Part shown: in pieces, positions 1-7,329 of the stretch
Numbering within the stretch: position 1 is the stretch's first letter
Layout of the letters: each line of letters begins with the position of its first letter
From: an uncultured Lachnospiraceae bacterium
GTDB taxonomy: Bacteria; Bacillota; Clostridia; Lachnospirales; Lachnospiraceae
Length of the DNA stretch: 23,713 nucleotides
NCBI GenBank assembly: GCA_910588215.1
Contig: CAJUQJ010000031.1
Span: 25,889-49,601, forward strand
Reading direction: 5' to 3'
Position numbers and translations under genes: made by a program
The notes under the pieces: generated by a model
Databases searched by the model: none
Seen by the model: only the letters and a program-made list of their open reading frames with translations
Told to the model about the DNA's origin: nothing

Positions 1-144
1 GGGTTAGTATTGTCATCGTTGTCAGCAGAGTCATCCGGGTTAGTATTGCCGTCGTCGTCAGCAGAGTCATCCGGGTTAGTATTGCCGTCGTTGTCAGCAG
101 AGTCATCCGGGTTAGTATTGCCGTCGTTGTCTGTAGTGCCGTCC
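1..144 (-). repeat. 36-bp tandem repeat, four units (surface protein stalk)
   Basis: Four consecutive 36-bp units start at 1, 37, 73 and 109; the last is diverged in its second half. On the minus strand each encodes a 12-residue unit of the type PDDSADNDGNTN. The array starts at the window edge and may continue outside it. It is in frame with the surface protein, so copy-number changes would lengthen or shorten the stalk without a frameshift. Confidence 0.92.
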
Positions 145-2873
145 GGATCGACATTGCTATCAGGACTCGTCTTGTCGCCTGGTTCGGAAGCACTATTTGC
201 GGACAATGTCGTTCCGGTATAGGATAGCGCGATCAGCGAAGGGGCGCTGCTGCGATAAGAACCGGTCCGGTGAGGCTGCGCATGTCTGACAGAATGAACA
301 GCAGCTTTGGAGAGCATGTTCTGTGGCATCTGAACGCTTGGTTCAGACTTGTCATCGGAGGATGGTTCCTGACTTGTTTCAGGATTATTATCGGGTGAAG
401 CATCCTGGTTCGTGTCTGAACTGTCGTCCGGCGAAGTGTTCTGGTCTGTGTCAGAGCTGTCGTCCGGTGAAGTATCCTGTTCGGTGTCGGACTCGTCGTC
501 CGGCGGAGTATCCTGTTCGGTGTCGGACTCGTCGTCCGGTGAAGTATCCTGGTCTGTGTCAGAGTCATCTTCCGGTTTCGTGTCTTTCTCGTCATCGGAC
601 TCGGTGTCCGTGTCGGCATCGGAATCTTCATCGATTTCCGGATCGCTTTCTTCCTTTATGCTCTTAGTGATGTCGGAAGTATCAGAGTCCGCTGCATCTA
701 CTGTACCGTATCCATGATTCATGTAAGTATACTGTTGACCATTGTACAGAGGTTCCATACCGACATCGCCTGAAGTATATTTGGTCGTATTTAACGGCAG
801 GCCATTGACAGCACTCAGCAGACTGCTTCCCTCATACTGATAAGAATCATCTCCTGTCTTCAGATAATATTCATGAATAACGTGATAGGAACCTTCTTCT
901 TTGGTAAAGGTATTGGTAACGGTTATCTGAGCAGGCCTGCCGTGGTTGACCTGTACGGTACTGCTGTCGTTAAAGGTAAGCACGAATGCATGATCCTGGT
1001 CATCGATGGCTCTTACTTTGTAGCGGCCCTTTGGAAGCCGGAGTTTCTCACTGGTACCGGCTTTCAGCGTTATGGTTTTGTATTCAGTTTCCTGATTACT
1101 ATCGTCGATAGAGTAAATCCGGAAATTATAGTCACGTCCGCCGTCTCCGGCGTCATCGGTAGCAGCCGGTTTGCTGACAGTAAGGTCACGATCACCCAGG
1201 ACGATGACATCGAATTCTCCGCCTGCACTGGTAGTGTTCTTAGTATCTTCTACGACAGCCATGTGGAAAGCTTCGGCTTTGTCCTGCTGGACGGTTTCCA
1301 TAATATTATAATCTCCGGCAGCCAATCCCTTCAAAGTGACCGTCTGACCGGCTTTGAGCATTAAAGTGGTACCGTCCTTGTCGGTGACAGTAGTGATCGG
1401 GTTGTCATTTTCATCCGTGGCGCTGAAGTTGGTGATCGGCTGGCCGGTGGAATCGGTGACTGTATAGTAGTATTTTACGGTACTTTCGGCGTCACTTCCG
1501 GCACCGGTGCTTTTGGCTTTGCTGATGGTCATCCATCCGCGGTCATCTACGGTCTGACTGTATGGGATATCGGCGTAGGGACATTCTTCGGTATTTGTTT
1601 TTTGATAATACGGAATCAGGGTTGCCTTCAAACTATTGATGTCGGGAGTCGGTACTTTAATGCGAAGACGGTTGTCTTCCGGTGGAATAAAGTAACTGCC
1701 AAGAGTATGTAAAGATCCAACCTTAAGCGTATATGTCAACGTCAATAATCCATCGCGGCCGTACCAGTTGCCTTTCACCTGGCACTTATACTGTGTTCCT
1801 TTAGGCAACGGGGAACTTACATTACCGATCTTGACTTGATAGTAGGCAGCTGATGATGCCGGTAACTGATGATAGTAAAAAGTGTCGTTCTTTTTGATAG
1901 TAAAAGTATATGCTTTGGAAGATCCCTCGCTTGTATAGGGCGTCTCCACCGTATATCCTGCGGAGCCACTGTGTATGTATTCCGTTACGCTGTAGGAGCC
2001 GCTGGGCAGGTTGTCCAGATTATAAGTCTCTCCGGGCTTAACGGCTACTATCCTGCTGTAGAAGTCACCTGCACCGGAGCTCTTTATGACAGAATAATAG
2101 TAGATATCATCGGGACCCTGGCCGGCAGGGGCGGTTATGGACAGCTTGCCGGAGTTACCGTTGATGTGAAATTCGCCAATCTCTCCGGGCAGCACATCGG
2201 CTTCTCTGGGACCTACCAGGATGCCGTAACCTTCCGGGGCCTTCAGTTCCTGAATCGTATATTCTCCACGAGAGAGATTTGTCAGAGTATGTTCCTTGCC
2301 GGGTTCGATAGCAAATGTTTCAGAGTATTGTGAAGCTTCACCCTGGGCGTTCCCGGAACTGTCTTCCTGAAAGCTTTTACCGGTGACCTTGAAATAAGTA
2401 ACGGCAGTTGCATCGGGCCGGGAGATCTTGAGCTGTCCGTTATCCTTGCTGATGCCGACCGTGTGACTGCGCGTACCGGCAGGTACGGTCATCTGGCTTT
2501 CACATTTGGCAGTAGACATATTGTACTTTCCATCGGCATTCGTTATGTCTACTTTGTCTGTCTGCTCTGCCACGGTGATCATGGTGGGGCCGCCAAAATA
2601 AATGGTTTTCTCGCCCTCGCCTGTGATGGTCACATCTCTCTGGATCTTCTTTTGCGTATTATCGCCTAAAGAATAACCTTCGATCCTGAACTTGTACTGT
2701 TGGTTAGAAGCTTCAGGCGGGCTTCCGCTGGACAGAACCTTCCGGATGATCAGGCTGTAGGGCGTTTGTGTTTCGGACTCTTCTGCAAATACAACTGTCC
2801 CTATAGACAGTACGATCAGTAAAAGAAGAATAATGACAGAATACATCCTTTTACTTTTGTTTTTGGTATTCAT
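1..2873 (-). CDS. Cna-B-type repeat surface protein, C-terminus beyond window
   Basis: One frame is open without a stop from an ATG at 2873 to the left edge (957 codons seen). An AGGGGAG ribosome site lies at 2884-2890. Residues 1-30 form a signal peptide (basic MNTKNKSKR, then a hydrophobic core ending TVVFA). The ectodomain contains several beta-rich segments with Cna-B/SpaA-like signatures: GEYTIQELKAPEGY, LPSGSYSVTEY, LAAGDYNIMETV and PKGRYKVRAID. These are typical of Gram-positive adhesins and pilins, which often carry Lys-Asn isopeptide bonds. After a domain beginning SYHVIHEYYLKTG come an acidic 12-residue repeat tract (about residues 758-830), a short basic spacer, and a second 12-residue repeat tract (911-957) that runs off the window. 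No LPXTG motif or sortase signal can be seen because the C-terminus is missing. The likely role is a cell-wall-anchored adhesin on a stalk; the ligand is unknown. Confidence 0.9.
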   Translation of the reverse strand, partial: MNTKNKSKRMYSVIILLLLIVLSIGTVVFAEESETQTPYSLIIRKVLSSGSPPEASNQQYKFRIEGYSLGDNTQKKIQRDVTITGEGEKTIYFGGPTMITVAEQTDKVDITNADGKYNMSTAKCESQMTVPAGTRSHTVGISKDNGQLKISRPDATAVTYFKVTGKSFQEDSSGNAQGEASQYSETFAIEPGKEHTLTNLSRGEYTIQELKAPEGYGILVGPREADVLPGEIGEFHINGNSGKLSITAPAGQGPDDIYYYSVIKSSGAGDFYSRIVAVKPGETYNLDNLPSGSYSVTEYIHSGSAGYTVETPYTSEGSSKAYTFTIKKNDTFYYHQLPASSAAYYQVKIGNVSSPLPKGTQYKCQVKGNWYGRDGLLTLTYTLKVGSLHTLGSYFIPPEDNRLRIKVPTPDINSLKATLIPYYQKTNTEECPYADIPYSQTVDDRGWMTISKAKSTGAGSDAESTVKYYYTVTDSTGQPITNFSATDENDNPITTVTDKDGTTLMLKAGQTVTLKGLAAGDYNIMETVQQDKAEAFHMAVVEDTKNTTSAGGEFDVIVLGDRDLTVSKPAATDDAGDGGRDYNFRIYSIDDSNQETEYKTITLKAGTSEKLRLPKGRYKVRAIDDQDHAFVLTFNDSSTVQVNHGRPAQITVTNTFTKEEGSYHVIHEYYLKTGDDSYQYEGSSLLSAVNGLPLNTTKYTSGDVGMEPLYNGQQYTYMNHGYGTVDAADSDTSDITKSIKEESDPEIDEDSDADTDTESDDEKDTKPEDDSDTDQDTSPDDESDTEQDTPPDDESDTEQDTSPDDSSDTDQNTSPDDSSDTNQDASPDNNPETSQEPSSDDKSEPSVQMPQNMLSKAAVHSVRHAQPHRTGSYRSSAPSLIALSYTGTTLSANSASEPGDKTSPDSNVDPDGTTDNDGNTNPDDSADNDGNTNPDDSADDDGNTNPDDSADNDDNTN
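387..602 (-). repeat. 36-bp tandem repeat, about six units (acidic stalk)
   Basis: Units of 36 bp run in tandem, with the best-conserved copies starting at 423, 459, 495 and 531 and weaker ones on either side. Each encodes a 12-residue unit of the type PDDESDTEQDTS on the minus strand. The phase and the conserved PDD...D....T positions match the 1-144 array, so the two tracts probably share an origin. Confidence 0.9.
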
Positions 2874-2945
2874 TGTTGGAAATCTCCCCTCTTAAGATTT
2901 TATATAGAAATACACTTTACATGACAGTACATCCAGGACATACAT

Positions 2946-2977
2946 GTTACTGACAAAAATGGTATTTTGTCAGTAAC
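2946..2977. promoter_or_regulatory. Palindromic operator candidate 1
   Basis: A perfect 13-bp inverted repeat (GTTACTGACAAAA and its complement) surrounds a 6-nt spacer. Its core is TGACAAAAA-N4-ATTTTGTCA, shared with the second palindrome at 3032-3055. It lies 73 bp upstream of the surface protein start. The shared core suggests a protein binding site rather than a transcript hairpin; the regulator is unknown. Confidence 0.6.
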
Positions 2978-3031
2978 GAATGTGCAAAAAAATACATTGT
3001 CAGGAGTTATGAGAGATAACGATCCTCCTCT

Positions 3032-3055
3032 TTGACAAAAACAATATTTTGTCAA
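3032..3055. promoter_or_regulatory. Palindromic operator candidate 2
   Basis: A perfect 9-bp inverted repeat (TTGACAAAA / TTTTGTCAA) has a 6-nt spacer. Its 22-bp core matches operator 1 at 19 of 22 positions. The two centres are 82 bp apart, close to eight helical turns. TTGACA within it also resembles a -35 box on either strand, but neither strand has a well-placed -10. Confidence 0.58.
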
Positions 3056-3159
3056 GTTATAAAATATAATTTAACGCACAAAAACTAATGTATATTCATA
3101 AGTGAAATACATAGTTAGGTTAAAAAATATTATAGAGAATCAGAAAAAGGCTGTCAAGG

Positions 3160-3203
3160 AAAAACCCCTGAAAAATGCGATGTTTTCGGCGTTTTTCAGG
3201 GGT
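3160..3203 (-). terminator. Rho-independent terminator of the helicase gene
   Basis: Read on the minus strand, a 12-bp stem ACCCCTGAAAAA (3203-3192) pairs perfectly with 3175-3164 and is followed by five T. It begins about 60 bases after the helicase stop codon, just downstream of a run of nine C (G on the plus strand, 3204-3212). Confidence 0.85.
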
Positions 3204-3261
3204 GGGGGGGGGTAGAATTGGTATAAAGGTAAAAGAGGGACGAAATAGTAAATATATGCGA

Positions 3262-6200
3262 TCACAGTCTGCCGCACAGATAAGCGTATGCATTCAGGAT
3301 TGTATTTGGCCGTTTTCCGGCGATGAAATAGTAATCCATCTGTACCTCGCTCTCTGCGCACAGGTAGGTGCCATAAGTGGACAGGTCACAGCAGATCACC
3401 GGGCTGTCGGCGGCCAGGACGATGCCATACCCTTTCTCAGATAGAAGGAAGGGCAAAGCGGCAGAGGCTGCAACGCCTTTGTGGGAGATATATCTGGCAG
3501 TTTTGCGGATGTTCATTCCTTTGGTCTCTCCGGCACCCATAGCGTAGATAGTTTCATTCCTGGTCCACTCGGGGTAGAGCCAGACCTTCATACGGCCATT
3601 CGGGGCAGCTTCCAGCTGGCGGCATTCTTTATTCCGCTCCGCAAAAAGAGGCAACTTATCCCGCGTCATAAAGCGGATGGCTCCGGTCGTCTTATCGGTC
3701 TGGACAAGCAGTTCATCAGTCATCAGGTCTATTGTAGCTGTAGATTCTCTGTACATCCAAGTGTGCTCTGTCCGATGGACGGCAATGCCGGGATGGAAGC
3801 GGTCTGCGACCTGGCCGCCTCTTGCGAAAGTCACGCGGATGATGGCACTGCCCACGGGACTCAGGCGCAGGATGCCGTAGCGGCTATGAAGATAGAGGCC
3901 GTCCGGTTGTTTTGTACTCCAACGTACAGCCAGGTCGATCCTGCCATGGCCGGCGGGCCGCAGAATCTCGGTGGCGGGCATGTCGCCGAACGCCGGCCTG
4001 TCGGTATCGTTTGACGACTTGTCTGCGTGTGTCATGTCAGCTGAACTTTTTGGCTTATTTGCGTACGGCATAGTAGCAGAGTTTTTAAGTATGTCTGTGT
4101 GTGTCATGTCAGCAGTGTTCCGGCCGGATGGTCTGTCTGCTGCAGCGTGTGCATTGATGCCGGCGGCATTTGTACCGTTCAGGTGCTTTACGGTCGGCCT
4201 GGGTAGGGTATTATGAGCGTCGGATGATACTTGGGGCAGTCTGTTTTGCACGATAGAAATATTTTTTTTCGATCGCCTGGCGGATTGTATCTGTGTTGAG
4301 GATGCAGCCGGGCTTCTTAGTGCTGCAGCCGGGGTTTCCCGGCCGGTCAGCTTCTTGGAAGGGCGGCTGTCCGGAGTAGGAGGCGTGGTCGTTTGGGGCG
4401 TGTATTCCGGTACCGGATCCGTGATCAGTCCGGTCAACTTTCCGATGTGGAGCACGCACAGCTCATGCAGGGCGCGGGTCGCAGCCACATAGAGCAGTTT
4501 GGCATGACCGTCGTCCGCCGGGTAGTCCTCCTGCGTGGGGTCAAGGATCAATACCGCATCAAATTCCAACCCTTTGGTATAGTCTACCGGCAGCACCATG
4601 ACGCCGTTTCCGAAGACGGTTTTCTGAAGGTCGCTCTCGATGTCATCCAGATAGAAGGACAATTCCTCAGCCGTACGCGCGGCGGATGCAAGGTCGCGGC
4701 AGATGACCGCAATGGTATCCCAGCCGTTTTGCCGCCAGTTCTTACAAGTATCGGCGACGGTCCGGATCAGCGTCGTTCGATCCGGCAATTGTTTGATCTG
4801 TACGGCATTACCATGGCGAAGGACCGGTTCCACCGGGTAGACGAAGAAACGACCATGCCGTAGGATATGAGTGGCAAAATCGGAGATCTCCACCGTGTTA
4901 CGGTAACTCTTTTTCAGAAGACCGAAAGTGTCGGCGGGATCGGGCAGCAGCAGGCGGCGCAGGGCTTCCCAGTCGTTTAAGCCGTAGCCGAAATGGATGT
5001 TCTGAGAGACGTCGCCCATCACTGTATAGGTGCAGCCGCGGATGCAGGCATGCAGGGCATGATAGGCCATCATGCCGAAATCCTGTGCCTCGTCGATGAC
5101 GATATGGTGTGCCTCGCTGATGACTTCCGTCTCTTTGACCCGCTTATAGAGGTAAGCCAGTGCGGCCAGGTCGTAGACGTCGAAGGCGGTGTCCGGGATA
5201 GTGATCATTGCGCCGTCAGCTTTCTGTTTTGTCAGAAAATCATGATAAAGTTCGTAGATCGATCTTTTCCAGACATTGGCGCCGTAATGCCGGCGGTAGG
5301 CTTTGAGTATGGCTTTCTTCTCCGGTTCGGTGTATTTGATACCTTTGCCCAGAAATTCTTCTTTGATCTTATTACGCAAGCGATCGTTCAGCATGTTGAT
5401 CTTGCTCTGGATGGAGACGGCGGGATTCTGCCGCAGGTAGCGTTCTACGGCGTCACCCTCCAGCAGGCAGACAAGGTCACGGGGATCGGTCTGTCCTCCG
5501 GTGGTATCGAATACGCCGAATTTACCGTTCTGAAGGCTTTCTACGAACTGCTTCGGGTTCAGGTAGACGGATTTGCAGGGGATGGTGCGCTCTTCCAGCC
5601 TGCGGCAGTAGCTCTCCAGTGCCCGGAACCAGGCTGCGCTGCCCTTGATGCTGTCATCGATACCTGTCTCTGCAGGCCCGGGAGAGGTGCCGGTGCACGG
5701 TGCGGTTCGGGTCAAGCTTTTGATGGTGTATTTCTCGTTATCCCAATCTTCATACAGAAGCCTTACAAAAAGTTCTTCCATGGTCATCTGACGCACGCCG
5801 TAGACATCCAGGTCCGGCAGGACGCCGGTGATATAATCCAACAGGATGCGGTTGCTGCCTACGATATAGAAATCATCGGGGCGGAAACGTTCTTCATAAT
5901 TGTAGAGAATATAAGAGATCCGGTGCATGGCCACGGTGGTCTTACCGGAACCTGCCACGCCCTGCACGATGATGTTGTGGAAGGGGGACTTGCGGATGAT
6001 CTCATTCTGCTCTTTCTGGATCGTGGCGACGATCTCGCTCAATACGGCCTGCTTGTTTTTGGCCAGATATTTGGTGAGAAGTTCGTCGGTGGCAATCACT
6101 TCGCTGTCGAAATAATCAAGCAGCTTACCCGATTCTATCTCGTAGGTGCGTTTTAGCTGCAGGTCAATGGCAATCTCCGATTCGCCGGGGGCCTTGTAGC

Positions 6201-6624
6201 TGCATTTGCCCAGGCCGTTCTCATAGTAGACGCTTACCACCGGTGCACGCCAGTCGATGACGACCTGATGGGTGGAATCTTTGGAGATGCCGCCCTTGCC
6301 GACATAGAGGGATTCTGTCTTGCCAAAGGTTTCGTCACGGAAAATGATTCTGCCGAAGTAGGGTTTGTTCTGTGCCTTTTCATTCCGCAGCAGGGCACGC
6401 TTCATATGGTCGTGGAGCGTTACCGTGTTGTTCAGGATGGTGAGGACTTCCATGTCGTTGTCATGGTAGTGGGCCAGCATTTCGTCGATGTCTTCCTGCA
6501 TCCGCGAAACTTCTTTGCCGTAGTGGATGAGATTGTCCTGCACGATGGCAAGAGTCTGCAGCAGGTAAGCCTCTTCAGCCTGCCTTGAGGTGGATGACGG
6601 ATTTTGTTCTGTTTGATTGCTCAT
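3262..6624 (-). CDS. helD: HelD-like helicase fused to GH31 N-terminal-type domain
   Basis: This 1120-residue protein starts at an ATG with AGGAGG just upstream. Residues 1-740 read as an RNA-polymerase recycling HelD / superfamily 1 helicase. They show an N-terminal helical hairpin with an acidic tip (about 15-80), Walker A GVAGSGKTT (222-230), motif II DEAQD (511-515), motif III-like GDVSQN (537-542), motif V VDYTKGLEFD (680-689) and motif VI LLYVAATRA (710-718). HelD removes stalled RNA polymerase from DNA. Residues about 740-890 are a Ser/Thr/Pro/Asn-rich, probably disordered linker with a repeated ADMTH motif. Residues about 890-1120 resemble the N-terminal beta-sandwich of GH31 glycosidases: ETIYAMGAGETKGMN, then PFLLSEKGYGIVL, then MDYYFIAGKRPNTILNAY. 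The protein stops where the catalytic barrel would begin. Ordinary HelD proteins are roughly 750 residues. The helicase call is strong, the GH31-type domain likely, its purpose unknown. Confidence 0.9.
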   Translation of the reverse strand: MSNQTEQNPSSTSRQAEEAYLLQTLAIVQDNLIHYGKEVSRMQEDIDEMLAHYHDNDMEVLTILNNTVTLHDHMKRALLRNEKAQNKPYFGRIIFRDETFGKTESLYVGKGGISKDSTHQVVIDWRAPVVSVYYENGLGKCSYKAPGESEIAIDLQLKRTYEIESGKLLDYFDSEVIATDELLTKYLAKNKQAVLSEIVATIQKEQNEIIRKSPFHNIIVQGVAGSGKTTVAMHRISYILYNYEERFRPDDFYIVGSNRILLDYITGVLPDLDVYGVRQMTMEELFVRLLYEDWDNEKYTIKSLTRTAPCTGTSPGPAETGIDDSIKGSAAWFRALESYCRRLEERTIPCKSVYLNPKQFVESLQNGKFGVFDTTGGQTDPRDLVCLLEGDAVERYLRQNPAVSIQSKINMLNDRLRNKIKEEFLGKGIKYTEPEKKAILKAYRRHYGANVWKRSIYELYHDFLTKQKADGAMITIPDTAFDVYDLAALAYLYKRVKETEVISEAHHIVIDEAQDFGMMAYHALHACIRGCTYTVMGDVSQNIHFGYGLNDWEALRRLLLPDPADTFGLLKKSYRNTVEISDFATHILRHGRFFVYPVEPVLRHGNAVQIKQLPDRTTLIRTVADTCKNWRQNGWDTIAVICRDLASAARTAEELSFYLDDIESDLQKTVFGNGVMVLPVDYTKGLEFDAVLILDPTQEDYPADDGHAKLLYVAATRALHELCVLHIGKLTGLITDPVPEYTPQTTTPPTPDSRPSKKLTGRETPAAALRSPAASSTQIQSARRSKKNISIVQNRLPQVSSDAHNTLPRPTVKHLNGTNAAGINAHAAADRPSGRNTADMTHTDILKNSATMPYANKPKSSADMTHADKSSNDTDRPAFGDMPATEILRPAGHGRIDLAVRWSTKQPDGLYLHSRYGILRLSPVGSAIIRVTFARGGQVADRFHPGIAVHRTEHTWMYRESTATIDLMTDELLVQTDKTTGAIRFMTRDKLPLFAERNKECRQLEAAPNGRMKVWLYPEWTRNETIYAMGAGETKGMNIRKTARYISHKGVAASAALPFLLSEKGYGIVLAADSPVICCDLSTYGTYLCAESEVQMDYYFIAGKRPNTILNAYAYLCGRL

Positions 6625-6724
6625 GTGAGACCTCCTGTATTGTGGTGTGGCTCGATCGGCCGGATACCCTGCACTGGGGTGCGGGGCACCGTGAATAGTA
6701 ATTGAATAGTAATGAACTGTTATC

Positions 6725-6827
6725 TATAGTTAACGACATTAAAAATTTCGTTTTCAGTCCTGCAAAAGTTCCCGTATATGGCTTTGGCAGGAAGCGGAAG
6801 CAGAAATTTGTTATGTCGTTTACTATA
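6725..6827 (-). mobile_element. MITE-like palindromic element, copy A
   Basis: A 103-bp element with 25-bp imperfect terminal inverted repeats (TATAGTTAACGACATT... against its complement, 22 of 25 matching). It differs from the reverse complement of copy B at only 4 of 103 positions. It encodes no transposase, and a short minus-strand frame through it is incidental. I see no clear target duplication. Confidence 0.82.
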
Positions 6828-6897
6828 AGTGTAAGGAAAAGAAGAAAATATTACTAGACTTTTATTTTCTGATGTGTTAAAGTGGATATTAGAGTAG

Positions 6898-6926
6898 TGC
6901 TTGGAAATAGTATACGATTCCAAGCA
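6898..6926. repeat. Perfect hairpin between the two MITE copies
   Basis: TGCTTGGAA (6898-6906) and TTCCAAGCA (6918-6926) form a perfect 9-bp inverted repeat with an 11-nt spacer. It lies in the AT-rich segment enclosed by the two inverted elements. It could be an operator or a transcript hairpin; no T-run follows on either strand. Confidence 0.5.
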
Positions 6927-7020
6927 TATATGTTTTCAATTTAACGATTTTGTGTTATGATTAAATTCATTTTTCTCAGATTCAGTTCTGCTCAATATCT
7001 CAATTTGCTCCCCTTTAAGT

Positions 7021-7123
7021 TATAGTAAACGACATAACAAATTTCTGCTTCCGGTTCCTGCCAAAGCCATATACGGGAGCTTTTGCAGGAGCGAAAACGA
7101 AATTTTTAATGTCGTTAACTATA
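7021..7123 (+). mobile_element. MITE-like palindromic element, copy B
   Basis: Same 103-bp element as copy A in opposite orientation, with ends TATAGTAAACGACATAA and its near complement. Flanking AGT on both sides could be a 3-bp target duplication. Copies A and B could pair as a long stem around a 193-base loop. Confidence 0.83.
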
Positions 7124-7244
7124 AGTATTCCTTTTTTGATATAATATCAATAGCTTTTAACTTTTTTCCAGGCAACGACACCGGAAATTATTTATCAACT
7201 CTTTTTCTTTTGTGCAGAAGATGTTACCATAGGAATCAAAGACC

Positions 7245-7281
7245 CCGCTGCAAGCAGCCACCCAGCTCACTGCTCGCGGGA
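7245..7281 (+). promoter_or_regulatory. Hairpin in the mtaD leader
   Basis: CCCGC and GCGGG enclose an inner AGCAG/CTGCT pair, giving an interrupted stem about 50 bases before the mtaD start. I do not recognise a riboswitch family here, and there is no terminator T-run. It could simply be a structured 5' leader. Confidence 0.3.
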
Positions 7282-7329
7282 ATAAAGGCTGTCAGGGAAT
7301 CTGAGACGCTTCGGAATGGAGGAAGAAAA

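Larger units (their letters stand above)
2874..3159 (-). promoter_or_regulatory. Upstream region of the surface protein gene
   Basis: This AT-rich non-coding stretch lies between the helicase terminator and the surface protein start. It holds two strong palindromes (annotated separately). A possible minus-strand -10 (TATATA, 2901-2906) is present but has only a weak -35 partner, so the promoter may need an activator. I see no open frame or RNA gene in it. Confidence 0.5.
6625..7329. other. Long intergenic region with paired MITE-like elements
   Basis: This 705-base divergent region separates the helicase (minus) from mtaD (plus). It holds two inverted 103-bp palindromic elements (6725-6827 and 7021-7123), a perfect hairpin between them, an 11-bp tandem repeat (GAATAGTAATT-like, 6693-6714) near the helicase, and an AT-rich stretch before mtaD with TATAAT at 7140. 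No open frame in it looks real. A helicase promoter may use TTAACT from the element end and TACTAT 16 bases further, but this is a weak match. Confidence 0.6.

Noticed and set aside
1..602. Regular repeats resembling a CRISPR array
   Set aside because: Units are contiguous 36-bp tandems with no spacers and stay in frame with a secreted protein.
3204..3212. Run of nine G as a phase-variation tract
   Set aside because: It lies after the helicase stop and outside any frame or promoter spacing I can support.
4993..6156. 387-codon open frame on the plus strand
   Set aside because: It lies wholly opposite the helicase motor domain, has no ribosome site, and reads as low-similarity antisense of conserved motifs.
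6720..6923. 67-codon minus-strand frame ending in copy A
   Set aside because: It is created by the MITE-like palindrome; the same residues recur in the false upstream extension of tsaD.
7127..7329. Riboswitch or 6S RNA before mtaD
   Set aside because: A hairpin is present, but no conserved core of a known SAM, SAH or 6S family could be recognised.
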